A stretch of DNA of 64,000 bases from Winogradskyella vidalii (lineage in GTDB: Bacteria > Bacteroidota > Bacteroidia > Flavobacteriales > Flavobacteriaceae), in contig NZ_JABFDG010000003.1 in the NCBI RefSeq assembly GCF_013403955.1, forward strand, positions 124,001 through 188,000, in the 5' to 3' direction. Below are positions 1-9,136 of the stretch, in pieces; position 1 is the stretch's first letter; each line of letters starts with the position of its first letter. Under the pieces are notes generated by a model, which was not told the origin of the DNA, made no database searches, and saw only the letters and a program-made list of their open reading frames with translations. The position numbers were made by a program, and so were the translations under genes.

Positions 1-3000
1 TAGCCTTAGAATATCCTAATATTAAAACCTATTTAGGATTTAGCACTCTAAACCCAGGAGCAAGAGCTCGATTTAGCTTAACACCACAAGGCCTACAATG
101 TATGGTGTCTTATCCTGATGAGCCGACAAATTTCTTAGTGCCATTGCGTAAAACAGATACCACCACTTACCTATTATACAGTAGAGATTCAAACGCTGAG
201 GTTTCTAGTGACTTTGAATGTTTAACAGAAGATGAGTTTTTAAGAGATGACGCAGCAGCATCTCCTAAACGAGATGCTAATGATCAAGTATTACGAACCT
301 TAAGAATAGCAATTTCTACTACCGGAGAATACACTAATTATTGGAATGATGGTGATACTGAAAATGGAAATGCACAAGAAGATGCTCTAGCTCAGGTCGT
401 ATCTTCATTAAATAGAATGAATGAGATTTTTGAAGTAGATATGGCTGTGACTTTTACTTTAGTAACAGGCACAGAAATTATATTTGAGAGTGCTATTTCT
501 GACCCGTACAGCTCGGGGAGCTTTAATTCCCAATTACAATCAGAATTAACAACCACTGTTGGAGAAGCTAATTATGATATTGGTCATTTAATTCATCGTG
601 AAAACAATGCGAGTAATAACAACGGAAATGCAGGTTGTATTGGTTGTGTGTGTGTAGATGGTGAAAAAGGAAGTGGTTTTTCCTCTCATGCGTTTACGGA
701 CAATGATGGTGGCCCTTATGTAACCGATTTTTTTGATGTTGATTACCTATCTCATGAAATTGGTCATCAAATGGGAGCGCGGCATACGTTTTCTATGCGT
801 AGCGAAGGTGCGGGAGTTAATGTAGAGCCTGGTAGTGGATCTACAATTATGGGTTATGCTGGTATTGAACAGTTTAATGACGTGCAAGATCACTCGGATC
901 CTTACTTTCATTATGCGAGTATCAATCAGATTTTAAACAACTTAGAAACTCGAACGTGTTGGGTTGGAACGACAATTACAAATAGTCCGCCTGTTGCCGA
1001 TGCAGGATCAGATTACACTATTCCTGTGGGAACTGCTTTTGTTTTAAAAGGAGCTGCTACAGATGCAGATACTGGTGATGTGCTAACTTACACTTGGGAG
1101 CAAATTGATGACGGCGTAACGACCTATTCAAATTTTGGTCCGACTAAAACATCTGGTGCGGTTTGGAGATCTAGACCACCAAGTACGGTTTCAGACCGTT
1201 ATATGCCTATTATTGAACGTGTAATTTCTGGTGAATTAACAGAAACTAATCCTGTTGAAACCGTTGATAATTCATCTTGGGAAACCGTTTCTAATGTCGG
1301 AAGAACTTTAAATTTTGCACTGACCGTAAGAGACCGAAGTGAAGCTAATGGCGTTGGACAAACCCCTCAAAGTGACTTTGATACTATGGCAGTTACTGTA
1401 GATGCTGCTGCAGGGCCTTTTGTAGTGACTTCTCAGAGTGCGAATCAAATTTGGGACGCGGGATCTAACCAAACCGTTGCCTGGGATGTCGCCGGAACCG
1501 ATGTAGGCGCAGTAAATACACCGACGGTAAATATTTTGCTTTCAACTGATGGTGGTTATACATTTCCTTATGTTTTAATGACCGCTGTTCCTAATGATGG
1601 TGAGCAATTAATTACAGTGCCATTTGTAGGTGGAGACTCAACAACTGCAAGAGTTAAAGTCGAAGGCAATAACAATATATTTTACGCCATTAATTCTACT
1701 AATTTTACCATACAAGAATCCGAGTTTGTATTAAATATAGCAGAAAACACGCTAGATATATGTGCTATAGATACAGCTGAATTTAATTTTACATACAATA
1801 CATTTTTAGGGTTTTCAGATACAACAACATTTAGTACAGCTGGTTTGCCACCCGAAGTATCTGTATCCTTTTCGCCAACAACGGCAACAGCAAATGCTAC
1901 TGATGTTGTAGCTACCTTATCGGGGTTAAATGGTTTAGTGCCTGGGAATTATCCGTTTGAAATTGTAGGAACATCTGGCACAATAACTAAAACAGTACCA
2001 GCTGAGATTAATATTTTCAATTCTATTTTAGATGTAGTAAACCTACAAGAACCAACAGAAGGTGCACAAGATGTGCAGGCTAATAACGCGACGTTTACTT
2101 GGACTGCAGATGTAAATGCAGAATCTTATGAGATTGATATTGCTACAGACGCTAGTTTTACTACGATAGTAGAAAACGCCTCAGTTACGGAGCCAAGCTA
2201 TACAACAACAACTTTAAACACGGCATCTGATTATTTTTGGCGTGTAAGAAGTAGTAATGATTGTGGAACAAGTGCGTATTCAGAACGTAGTTTTAGCACA
2301 GCTGATATTTTTTGTGCGTCTTATGATGCCGCTGATACGCCAATAGATATTCCTGATAGTAATCCGGCAGGAATTAATTCGGTAATCACAATTCCTGAGG
2401 CTACCGGAACAATTACTGATATTAATGTTACAGTTAATATTTCTCATAACTGGACAGCAGATTTAGAGTTGAAATTAATTGCTCCAAATGGAACTGAAAT
2501 TGTACTGTCTAATGGTAATGGTGCTGATGGAGACAATTATACAAATACTGTTTTTGATAGTGATGCAGTAGATTTAATTACTTCAGGAACGGCGCCGTTT
2601 ACAGGGAGTTTTCAGCCCGAAGGCGATTTAACCCAACTCAACGGAAGTTTGGTAACAGGTGATTGGACTTTAAATGTGGCTGACACCTTGTTCTGGCTTT
2701 CTGGAGCATTAGAGAGTTGGTCTATAGAGATTTGTGAGCTCGTCGTACTATCTTCTAACGATTATTTGAGTTACAATGCGTTTAAAGTTTATCCAAACCC
2801 TAACGAAGGAACTTTTAATATTGTTATTGATCAACCGATTTCTAATGCTATTGATGTTGTTGTTTTTGATATTAATGGACGTCAAATTTTGAAGCAACAG
2901 TTTAGTGCTGAAGCTAATTTTAATCAACGTATAAATCTAGGCGAAGTAGCCTCTGGTGTTTATTTGATGCAAATTAAAGATGGAAATAATTTACAATACC

Positions 3001-3020
3001 AAAAGGTGGTTGTAAGATAA
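1..3020 (+). CDS. Secreted reprolysin-like metallopeptidase with P-domain and T9SS tail (5' truncated by window)
   Basis: The reading frame is open from base 3 with no start before the edge, so the N-terminus, including the signal peptide and part of the propeptide, lies outside the window. The zinc motif HEIGHQMGARH is encoded near base 753-785 and is the extended HExxHxxGxxH of M12B/reprolysin-type metzincins. A Met-turn candidate, STIMGYAG, follows around base 840-863. After the protease come Ig-like segments, a fibronectin III-like segment (about 2030-2310), a proprotein-convertase P-like domain (about 2310-2735) and a C-terminal T9SS type A domain (about 2790-3017, with the YPNPNEG motif). 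The product is probably an exported or surface-anchored protease. The substrate is unknown. A hairpin terminator follows the stop. Confidence 0.88.
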   Translation, partial: ALEYPNIKTYLGFSTLNPGARARFSLTPQGLQCMVSYPDEPTNFLVPLRKTDTTTYLLYSRDSNAEVSSDFECLTEDEFLRDDAAASPKRDANDQVLRTLRIAISTTGEYTNYWNDGDTENGNAQEDALAQVVSSLNRMNEIFEVDMAVTFTLVTGTEIIFESAISDPYSSGSFNSQLQSELTTTVGEANYDIGHLIHRENNASNNNGNAGCIGCVCVDGEKGSGFSSHAFTDNDGGPYVTDFFDVDYLSHEIGHQMGARHTFSMRSEGAGVNVEPGSGSTIMGYAGIEQFNDVQDHSDPYFHYASINQILNNLETRTCWVGTTITNSPPVADAGSDYTIPVGTAFVLKGAATDADTGDVLTYTWEQIDDGVTTYSNFGPTKTSGAVWRSRPPSTVSDRYMPIIERVISGELTETNPVETVDNSSWETVSNVGRTLNFALTVRDRSEANGVGQTPQSDFDTMAVTVDAAAGPFVVTSQSANQIWDAGSNQTVAWDVAGTDVGAVNTPTVNILLSTDGGYTFPYVLMTAVPNDGEQLITVPFVGGDSTTARVKVEGNNNIFYAINSTNFTIQESEFVLNIAENTLDICAIDTAEFNFTYNTFLGFSDTTTFSTAGLPPEVSVSFSPTTATANATDVVATLSGLNGLVPGNYPFEIVGTSGTITKTVPAEINIFNSILDVVNLQEPTEGAQDVQANNATFTWTADVNAESYEIDIATDASFTTIVENASVTEPSYTTTTLNTASDYFWRVRSSNDCGTSAYSERSFSTADIFCASYDAADTPIDIPDSNPAGINSVITIPEATGTITDINVTVNISHNWTADLELKLIAPNGTEIVLSNGNGADGDNYTNTVFDSDAVDLITSGTAPFTGSFQPEGDLTQLNGSLVTGDWTLNVADTLFWLSGALESWSIEICELVVLSSNDYLSYNAFKVYPNPNEGTFNIVIDQPISNAIDVVVFDINGRQILKQQFSAEANFNQRINLGEVASGVYLMQIKDGNNLQYQKVVVR

Positions 3021-3040
3021 CTCACTAAATAAAGAGAGAA

Positions 3041-3075
3041 AAAGGCCGTAAATTCTTAAAATTTACGGTCTTTTT
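3041..3075 (+). terminator. Rho-independent terminator of the metallopeptidase gene
   Basis: A 10-bp stem (3044-3053 with 3061-3070, one G-U pair) encloses a 7-nt loop and is followed by a T run. It starts 23 bp after the stop codon. The A run on its left side means it may also stop pth transcription arriving on the other strand. Confidence 0.85.
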
Positions 3076-3706
3076 ATTTACCGTTAAATTGATTCATTGT
3101 GATATTTACTCCAGCTAATGCAAAAGATTTAATGAGTTCTGCTGAGGTTTTTAAGCGCTCTTTTAGTTGGGCGTTTTCATCTTCGTTCCATTCGCCTAAA
3201 ACGTAGTCTATTTGTTTGCCTTTGCTAAATTCGTCACTAATACCAAATCTAAAACGATTGTATTTTACCGTTTGTAATTTGTCTTGGGTGTCTTTTAATC
3301 CATTGTGACCACCATCACTTCCTTTGGTTTTAAGTCGAAGAGTTCCGAAGGGTAGATTAAGATCATCGGTAACAACTAATAAGTTTTCTAAGGGGATTTT
3401 TTCTTTCTCTAACCAGTATTTTATGGCTTTGCCACTAAGATTCATAAAGGTGCTAGGCTTTAAAAGAATTAAAGTCCTGCCTTTAACTCTTAAAGTTGTA
3501 ATATCACCAAGCTTTATAGTTTCAAAAGTAAGGTCATTAGTTTCTGCTAAATAATCAAGTATTTTAAATCCGATATTATGTCTGGTATTGGCGTATTTTT
3601 CTCCGATGTTTCCTAAGCCAACAATTAAGAATTTTTTCATTGTGTCTTCTTCTGTTAATGTTGTGTTGTTATTAAAACCCAACCATTTATTCAACAAATT
3701 ATACAT
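3074..3706 (-). CDS. pth: Peptidyl-tRNA hydrolase
   Basis: Pth releases peptides from prematurely dissociated peptidyl-tRNA in the cytoplasm. The family signature is clear: FLIVGLGN at the N-terminus of the domain, NTRHNIGF with the conserved Asn and catalytic His, and [11 protein letters not shown] with the conserved Asp. With the start at 3706 the protein is 210 aa and carries a 22-residue extension ([11 protein letters not shown]...) before the canonical [11 protein letters not shown] start at 3640. The shorter 188-aa form matches the usual family length, so the true start is uncertain. The gene lies downstream of rplY on the same strand. A terminator-like hairpin in the 87-bp gap suggests at least partial transcriptional separation. 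Confidence 0.93.
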   Translation of the reverse strand: MYNLLNKWLGFNNNTTLTEEDTMKKFLIVGLGNIGEKYANTRHNIGFKILDYLAETNDLTFETIKLGDITTLRVKGRTLILLKPSTFMNLSGKAIKYWLEKEKIPLENLLVVTDDLNLPFGTLRLKTKGSDGGHNGLKDTQDKLQTVKYNRFRFGISDEFSKGKQIDYVLGEWNEDENAQLKERLKTSAELIKSFALAGVNITMNQFNGK

Positions 3707-3730
3707 TTAGATTTTCAATTTGTGTAAAAA

Positions 3731-3766
3731 TAAAAAAAGCATCCTATAAAAGAATGCTTTTTAAAT
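3731..3766 (-). terminator. Terminator hairpin after rplY
   Basis: An inverted repeat AAAAAGCAT...ATGCTTTTT lies between the rplY stop and the pth start. On the minus strand it is followed by a T-rich run, as expected for a terminator of rplY. Confidence 0.65.
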
Positions 3767-3793
3767 ATTTGAAAATAAGTTCAAATTTTTTAT

Positions 3794-4426
3794 CTATGCT
3801 TGCGCATCATCTGCTTGTTCCGTTGATGGTACTTCGTCAGCATCAACATCATCATCTTCATCGTCTACAACTACAGCTAATCTACTACGTCTTACTTGAC
3901 ATACTACTGTGTTATCTGGATGAATAAAGCTGTAATCTTCATTTTTTAATTCAGAGATATAGAATTTACTACCAATTTTTAAAGGTGTAATATCAATTTC
4001 TATAAAATCTGGTAATTTAGAAGGAATCGCTTTTACTCTTAATTTACGGTAAGGTACTCTTAGGTTACCACCATTCATTACACCTTTAGAAGATCCTACT
4101 GTTTTTACAGGAATTTCCATTGTAATCGCTTTATCCTCATAGATTTCATAAAAATCTACGTGCATAATTCTGTCTGTTACAGGGTGAAATTGAATATCTT
4201 GCATTACTGCATTAAAAGTATCACCATTATCTAGTTTAATCACAACTGTATGCGCACTAGGTGTATATACGAGTTTTGAAAACGCTAACTCTGGTGAAGT
4301 AAAATGTACTGGATTAGCTTCTCCTCCGTATAATACGCAAGGAACCTGACCAGCATTACGTAAGGCTCTAGTTGACTTTTTGCCTACGCTTTCTCTTTGA
4401 GATCCGTCAATTGTAATTGATTTCAT
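3794..4426 (-). CDS. rplY: 50S ribosomal protein L25 (TL5/Ctc long form)
   Basis: This 5S-rRNA-binding ribosomal protein has the N-terminal L25 domain ([26 protein letters not shown]...) and the C-terminal beta domain of the long Ctc/TL5 form (about residues 95-185). It ends in a strongly acidic tail ([11 protein letters not shown]). The length of 210 aa is normal for the long form in Bacteroidota. It lies 181 bp downstream of prs on the same strand. The rplY-prs-pth neighbourhood is a common bacterial arrangement that supports the call. The ATG at 4426 is preceded by an A-rich stretch rather than a Shine-Dalgarno sequence, which is usual in this phylum. Confidence 0.95.
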   Translation of the reverse strand: MKSITIDGSQRESVGKKSTRALRNAGQVPCVLYGGEANPVHFTSPELAFSKLVYTPSAHTVVIKLDNGDTFNAVMQDIQFHPVTDRIMHVDFYEIYEDKAITMEIPVKTVGSSKGVMNGGNLRVPYRKLRVKAIPSKLPDFIEIDITPLKIGSKFYISELKNEDYSFIHPDNTVVCQVRRSRLAVVVDDEDDDVDADEVPSTEQADDAQA

Positions 4427-4607
4427 TTTTTTTGAAATGTTCGTTTATAAAATATTAATTCCCTCATTTTGAGGGCTGCAAATTTAGTTATAATATCTGA
4501 AAATACTAGTGTTAGAAGGTTTTTTTTACAGCACCTTTACTTTTCTATATTATAGAGGTTATTTTGTATCCTTAATTTGCTTTAAAACAATACTTAAATA
4601 TATCGTT

Positions 4608-5549
4608 TTACAATACAAATTTATTACTTATCGATTCGTTATGATGTACATTATGCATTACCCCAGCAAATAAGTCTGCACAAGTTAAAACACGTAGTTT
4701 TTTACTTTCTTTTTTAAGTGGAATAGAGTTCGTTACAATTAACTCTTCAAGTTTAGAGTTCTCTAGTTTTTCATAAGCAGAACCCGATAAAATTGGGTGC
4801 GTACAAATTGCTCTCACACTTAGAGCGCCACGTTCCATCATAAGGTCGGCAGCTTTAGTAAGTGTGCCAGCTGTATCTACCATATCATCTACTAAAACAA
4901 CATTTTTTCCTGTGACGTCTCCAATCAATTCCATATGAGAGATAATGTTGGCCTTTTCACGTTGTTTATAACAAATTACCACGTCACTTTTTAAAGCTTT
5001 AGAGTAGGCATAAGCACGTTTAGATCCTCCCATATCTGGTGAAGCAATAGTTAAGTTGTCTAGGTTTAGACTTTTTAAATAAGGTAAAAAGATAGTTGAG
5101 GCAAATAAATGGTCGACTGGTTTTTCAAAGAACCCTTGTATTTGATCAGCGTGTAAATCCATTGTAATGATACGTGTTGCTCCAGCAGCTTCGAGCATTT
5201 TTGCAACCAATTTAGCAGCGATAGGAACTCTAGGTTTGTCTTTTCTATCTTGCCTTGCCCAACCAAAATAAGGTAATACCGCAGTGATATGTCTTGCAGA
5301 AGCGCGTTTAGCAGCATCAATCATTAAGAGCATTTCCATTAAATTTTCTGGCCCAGGATGGGTAGAACCAATGATAAAAATACGAGTTCCCCTAATAGAT
5401 TCTTCGTAAGAGGGCTGAAATTCACCATCACTATAAGTTGATGTAATAACTTTTCCAAGCTTAGTACCGTAGGACTTAGCAATTTGCTCCGCTAGATATT
5501 GACTTTGGGAGCAGGTAAAAATTTTGGCTTCTGTGGTTTTGTAAGGCAT
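4608..5549 (-). CDS. prs: Ribose-phosphate pyrophosphokinase (PRPP synthase)
   Basis: The enzyme makes PRPP from ribose-5-phosphate and ATP for nucleotide, histidine and tryptophan synthesis. It is 313 aa, the usual class I length. Visible hallmarks are the YSDGE segment, the FGWARQDRKDKPR flexible ATP-binding loop (about residues 96-108), DLHADQIQGFF, and the PRPP-binding loop VVLVDDMVDTAGT. It is followed by rplY and pth on the same strand. A -7-like box (TAAATTTG on the minus strand, 5598-5605) lies about 50 bp upstream of the ATG. The gene diverges from the tRNA-Leu promoter. Confidence 0.96.
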   Translation of the reverse strand: MPYKTTEAKIFTCSQSQYLAEQIAKSYGTKLGKVITSTYSDGEFQPSYEESIRGTRIFIIGSTHPGPENLMEMLLMIDAAKRASARHITAVLPYFGWARQDRKDKPRVPIAAKLVAKMLEAAGATRIITMDLHADQIQGFFEKPVDHLFASTIFLPYLKSLNLDNLTIASPDMGGSKRAYAYSKALKSDVVICYKQREKANIISHMELIGDVTGKNVVLVDDMVDTAGTLTKAADLMMERGALSVRAICTHPILSGSAYEKLENSKLEELIVTNSIPLKKESKKLRVLTCADLFAGVMHNVHHNESISNKFVL

Positions 5550-5597
5550 TTGTTATCAGTTAGTTGTTTAGTGTTCTAAAGGGTTTTTGATTGGGGT

Positions 5598-5605
5598 CAA
5601 ATTTA
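5598..5605 (-). promoter_or_regulatory. Candidate -7 box for prs
   Basis: The minus strand reads TAAATTTG, a match to the Bacteroidota -7 consensus TAnnTTTG, 49 bp upstream of the prs ATG. No clear TTG -33 element stands at the preferred spacing, so the call is tentative. Confidence 0.4.
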
Positions 5606-5650
5606 GAAAATTATTTTTGCTACATAAAGTATAAAACCTACTAATTTTAA

Positions 5651-5680
5651 TTGATAGCCAAAATTATTTTTCTATTTTTG
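5651..5680 (+). promoter_or_regulatory. Promoter of tRNA-Leu
   Basis: A TTG at 5651-5653 and TATTTTTG at 5673-5680 are separated by 19 bp, an exact fit to the flavobacterial TTG-N17..23-TAnnTTTG promoter. Transcription would start near 5687, giving a leader of about 70 nt before the tRNA. Confidence 0.65.
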
Positions 5681-5755
5681 CATTCCGAAAATTGTTTTGG
5701 CAATTTTTATTTATTCTAAAGATAAAGTTGGTAACTATAATTACCAATAAAAATC

Positions 5756-5837
5756 GCTCAAGTGGTGGAATTGGTAGACACGTTGGATTCAAAATCCAAT
5801 GTCGCAAGACGTGCGGGTTCGATTCCCGCCTTGAGTA
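5756..5837 (+). tRNA. tRNA-Leu (anticodon CAA)
   Basis: The acceptor stem GCTCAAG pairs with CTTGAGT (5830-5836, one G-T pair). The D-arm has the long type II loop (TGGTGGAATTGGTAGACA). The anticodon stem TTGGA/TCCAA holds the loop TTCAAAA with CAA at 5790-5792, reading the UUG codon. A variable arm and the T-arm GGTTCGATTC follow. The 82-nt length and the extra arm identify a leucine tRNA. The encoded end reads ACA, so CCA is not fully genome-encoded. It has its own promoter and terminator. Confidence 0.95.
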
Positions 5838-5844
5838 CAGGTAT

Positions 5845-5887
5845 AAAACCTCAATAATCTGATAAATCAGTTATTGAGGTTTTTTTA
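5845..5887 (+). terminator. Terminator of tRNA-Leu
   Basis: A 10-bp stem ACCTCAATAA/TTATTGAGGT (5848-5857 with 5871-5880) holds a second internal helix (CTGAT/ATCAG) and is followed by a run of seven T. It begins 8 nt after the tRNA. Confidence 0.9.
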
Positions 5888-6314
5888 TTATTACCTTACT
5901 TTTAGTTGAGCTATTTAAGTATTGTTTGCTGTCTAGATGCTGGTCTTTTATGTAATCATCATTTTCTCCTCTTTATAAGGACTCTCTATTTCTGCTGCCG
6001 TCTTATAGAAATTTTCACTGTAATTATTAATTCTTATTCAAGGTTTATATCATGAAGCTTATTTTAGTTGCTCTTTATCGGAATTTAATACACTCAAAAA
6101 GTATTGTCTTGGAAGTATGTTAATGGTTTTGTGTTTTTACAATTAAGACAACTAAAAATTTATCAATTTATAAAGGCATTTAACTCTATTATCTCTTGTT
6201 TTTATTGACTTTCTTAAATAATAACTTATTTATAAAACCTATATTTGTTTAGGTAATTACCCTTATTATATACATAATTAACACATTTCCTTTTTTTGTT
6301 CAGAAAAATAATCT
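5888..6314. other. Gene-free AT-rich stretch between tRNA-Leu and the alginate locus
   Basis: About 430 bp with no convincing reading frame on either strand. On the minus strand a short open segment near 5960-6040 could be a decayed gene end, but it has no start and is interrupted, so it is not called. The right end runs into the first operator-promoter of the alginate locus. Confidence 0.6.
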
Positions 6315-6322
6315 TATTTTTG
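6315..6322 (+). promoter_or_regulatory. -7 box of the first alginate-lyase operon
   Basis: TATTTTTG matches TAnnTTTG and its last three bases are already the first bases of the operator at 6320-6344. A TTTG at 6295-6298 could be the -33 element, with a somewhat short 16-bp spacer. Confidence 0.6.
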
Positions 6323-6344
6323 GTTAACCAATCTGGTTAACCAA
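6320..6344 (+). promoter_or_regulatory. Operator 1: double GGTTAACC palindrome upstream of the lyase operon
   Basis: Two perfect GGTTAACC palindromes, each flanked by TT/AA or T/AA, have centres 13 bp apart. The whole 25-bp sequence is identical to operator 2 and the exact reverse complement of operator 3. It overlaps the -7 box and ends 12 bp before the ATG at 6357. Half-sites TGGT/ACCA are those used by FadR-type GntR regulators, and one is encoded in the locus (18562-19263). Binding by that protein is inferred. Confidence 0.78.
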
Positions 6345-6356
6345 TTAAATAGAGTC

Positions 6357-6662
6357 ATGAATAAGAGGTGTTTAAGTGTAAATAGTGTAATTGCATTGCT
6401 GATGTCAGCTCTATTTTTTGCAGACGCTAACACCGCTGCGAATTTTAAGCTTCCGGATTGGAAGTTAATCCTTCCTATATATAAAGTGAATAAGGGGAGT
6501 GTTGATGAACTTGAATTACAATTCAATGTCAAAGCCCCATTAGTTTATAATGATGGAAAATCAGATGCAGTACCTTCTGAAAATTATGCAAAGGCAGATA
6601 ATTATTTTGCATTAACAGACCTATTCTACAAATTTAAAATCACAACACTGAGTTATACCTAA
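6357..6662 (+). pseudogene. N-terminal remnant of a PL7-type alginate lyase
   Basis: The 101-codon frame begins with a signal-peptide-like segment (about residues 5-27). It continues with LPDWKLILPI, which resembles the W-K-L-T-L-P strand at the start of PL7 alginate lyases, and a later DNYFALTD segment that fits the next PL7 strand. It then ends after a few unrelated residues. The three active-site motifs of PL7 (RTELR, QIH, YFKxGxYxQ) are all missing, so the product cannot be an active lyase. It is the first frame behind operator 1 and stops 11 bp before the PL6 start, so it may be translated as a leader. The alternative is a short secreted peptide of its own function. Confidence 0.5.
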
Positions 6663-6673
6663 AATAAAACTAA

Positions 6674-9004
6674 ATGAAAAACTATCTATTAATTTTTGGA
6701 TTATTGTTAACGCTTTTTTCCTGTAATGAAAAAACAAAAATAGAATCTAACGTACTTGTTTCTTCTGCAGAAGAATTATACAAAGCTATTGAAAGTGCAC
6801 AGCCAGGCGATGAAATTGTTTTAGCAAATGGTGTTTATAGAGATGTTGAGATAAAATTTAGAGGTCAAGGTACTAAAGATAACCCTATAACTTTAAGAGC
6901 AGAAACTGCTGGAGAAGTGAGCATAGAAGGACAGTCGTATTTAAAGTTTGGAGGCGAATACTTAATTGTAGAAGGTCTACATTTTAAAAACGGATTTTCA
7001 CCATCTAGTGCAGTTATCGATTTTAAAATAAGTCAGAAAGACGCTCCAGATGAGATTTCTAATAATTGTAAGGTGACTAATTGTGTTATTGAAGATTTTA
7101 ACAAGCCAAAACGAGATAACAGCGATTTATGGGTGAATTTCTGGGGGAGACATAATGAGTTGAGTAACAGTTATATTGCCGGGAAAACAAATAGGGGACC
7201 TACAGTTAGAGTTAATATTGAAGGTATTGAAAGTATTAATAATTACCATCAAATTGTTAATAATCATTTTGGACCTAGACCTGTAAAAGGCGGGCCAAGT
7301 GGCGAAACAATTCAGTTAGGAAACAGTTATACTTCAATGTCGCCTAGTCATACCATGGTTGCTAATAATTTATTTGAAGAATGTAACGGTGAGGTAGAAG
7401 TCATATCAAGTAAAACAAACTTTAACGAGTTTAGAAATAATGTGTTTTATATGAGTGAAGGTTCTTTAGTCGCACGTCATGGTAATTATTGTATTATCGA
7501 TGGGAACTACTTTATTGGAGATGGTATCAATGAAAATATTGGTGGTGTTAGAATTGTAAATACAGGACATTGGGTAACTAACAATTACTTTTATAATCTA
7601 AAGGGCGAAAGTTTTAGAAGTCCATTAGCGGTAATGAACGGTATTCCTAAATCACCATTAAACCGTTACAACCAGGTTACAGATCTTGTAGTAGCCTATA
7701 ATACTTATGTTAATTGTAGTTCGCCTTGGCAATTTGGCGTGGGAACAAACATAGCACAAGCCGATGTGTTACCTAAATCTGAAATTCGTTCGGCAAGAGC
7801 AATTAGATCTACAGTCGCTAACAATATTATTTACAACGAAGAAGGATTAAATGCGATTGTTGTAGAAAACGATAAGGCAGATGGTGTGTTATTCAAAAAT
7901 AATGTTGTGGATAATCAAGGCGTAGCATTTAATAATTTTGAAGGCGGAATTATTGCAGCATCCCTAGAGTTAAAAGAAGTATCCGATAATGTTTTACTTC
8001 CAACAGGAATTCCTTCTGAAGTAGAAGCTTACGAAGGTTTCGATTTTAACACCATAGAAAAAGATTTATTTGGTAACTCTAGAAAAGATAATAAAAGTAT
8101 TGGTGCAGCTGTAAATACAGATGTTAGCAATCCTAATATATTAGATAAATCTAAATATGGTACCACTTGGTATTCAAATGAAATAGAAGCTAAAGATGCG
8201 GTAACTCACACAGTAACTAAAGCAGAAGAATTACAGACAAAAATAAATGAAGCTGCTAATGGTGATATTATAGCTTTAGCAGAAGGAGTCTATGATATAA
8301 GTAGTTCTATAATTATAAACAAATCCATTACGGTCCAATCTTCAGGAGATGTAAAAGCACAATTGGTTTACTCAGGAACGGCTCAAACGCCATTGTTTTC
8401 TTTAGAATCTAAAGGAAAGCTAATTGTAGATAATGTCGTCTTAAAAGGAAGTTCGTCGAGCTATGCCTTTGCAAGCTTAAAAGAAAACATGTCTAATCAT
8501 TTTGGGTTGAAGGTTTCAAATTCTGAAATCAGTGATTTTAATTATGTTCTAAAAGTATATAAAGAATCCTTTGCGGAGCGTATTACTTTTGAAAACACAG
8601 CCATTTCTAACTGCGAAAACGGAATAGAATTATCTGGAGAAATAGATGATAAAGGGGATTACAATACCGAATACTTAACCATTAACAACTGTAACTTTGA
8701 TAATGTTAAGGAAAATGTGATTGATTATCACAGAGGTGGTTATGATGAGTCTACAATTGGTGGTAACCTTTTGGTAGCTAATAGCACGTTTACCAATTGT
8801 GGTGCAAAAGAAAAGAACAAAACGTTATTGAATCATAGAGGTATTGTGAATGTAAATATTACCAATAATACCTTTAAAAATAATCAAGTTGAATTTGTAT
8901 CTGTGTTATGGGGCGCAAAAAATAATGTGGAATCTGAAAATACAGTAGTTAATTCAGGACAAATAAAAACTGAAGAAAATTTAAAAATGAAATTAATGTA
9001 TTAA
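6674..9004 (+). CDS. PL6 family alginate lyase, lipoprotein, two beta-helix domains
   Basis: The 776-aa protein has a lipoprotein signal (LLTLFSC, Cys17), so it is anchored in a membrane, probably facing the periplasm or the surface. The N-terminal half is a right-handed parallel beta-helix of the PL6/chondroitinase B type. It carries the expected catalytic pair, Lys247 (in VEVISSK) and Arg268 (in ARHGN), 21 residues apart, and conserved Asn/Glu-rich turns likely to bind calcium. The C-terminal half (from about residue 510) is a second beta-helix, giving the two-domain architecture of AlyGC-like enzymes. These enzymes degrade alginate, often exolytically. It is the first intact lyase of the PL6-PL7-PL17 unit controlled by operator 1. 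Confidence 0.9.
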   Translation: MKNYLLIFGLLLTLFSCNEKTKIESNVLVSSAEELYKAIESAQPGDEIVLANGVYRDVEIKFRGQGTKDNPITLRAETAGEVSIEGQSYLKFGGEYLIVEGLHFKNGFSPSSAVIDFKISQKDAPDEISNNCKVTNCVIEDFNKPKRDNSDLWVNFWGRHNELSNSYIAGKTNRGPTVRVNIEGIESINNYHQIVNNHFGPRPVKGGPSGETIQLGNSYTSMSPSHTMVANNLFEECNGEVEVISSKTNFNEFRNNVFYMSEGSLVARHGNYCIIDGNYFIGDGINENIGGVRIVNTGHWVTNNYFYNLKGESFRSPLAVMNGIPKSPLNRYNQVTDLVVAYNTYVNCSSPWQFGVGTNIAQADVLPKSEIRSARAIRSTVANNIIYNEEGLNAIVVENDKADGVLFKNNVVDNQGVAFNNFEGGIIAASLELKEVSDNVLLPTGIPSEVEAYEGFDFNTIEKDLFGNSRKDNKSIGAAVNTDVSNPNILDKSKYGTTWYSNEIEAKDAVTHTVTKAEELQTKINEAANGDIIALAEGVYDISSSIIINKSITVQSSGDVKAQLVYSGTAQTPLFSLESKGKLIVDNVVLKGSSSSYAFASLKENMSNHFGLKVSNSEISDFNYVLKVYKESFAERITFENTAISNCENGIELSGEIDDKGDYNTEYLTINNCNFDNVKENVIDYHRGGYDESTIGGNLLVANSTFTNCGAKEKNKTLLNHRGIVNVNITNNTFKNNQVEFVSVLWGAKNNVESENTVVNSGQIKTEENLKMKLMY

Positions 9005-9021
9005 TAAACTTCTGAGTGTTA

Positions 9022-9085
9022 GTCTGAGCGTAGTCGAAAGTATTGGGTTAGTCTTTTAATAATATTTCAGCTACGCTTTTTTTTA
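9022..9085 (+). terminator. Possible internal attenuator in the PL6-PL7 gap
   Basis: AGCGTAG (9027-9033) pairs with CTACGCT (9071-9077) across a 37-nt loop and is followed by eight T. The left part, CTGAGCGTAGTCGAAAG, looks like a dispersed intergenic repeat common in this group. It could cause partial termination between the PL6 and PL7 genes. Confidence 0.4.
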
Positions 9086-9136
9086 ATGTTTTGGTATAGG
9101 AAGACAACATAAAATCTCAGATAAATTACTGCTTCA

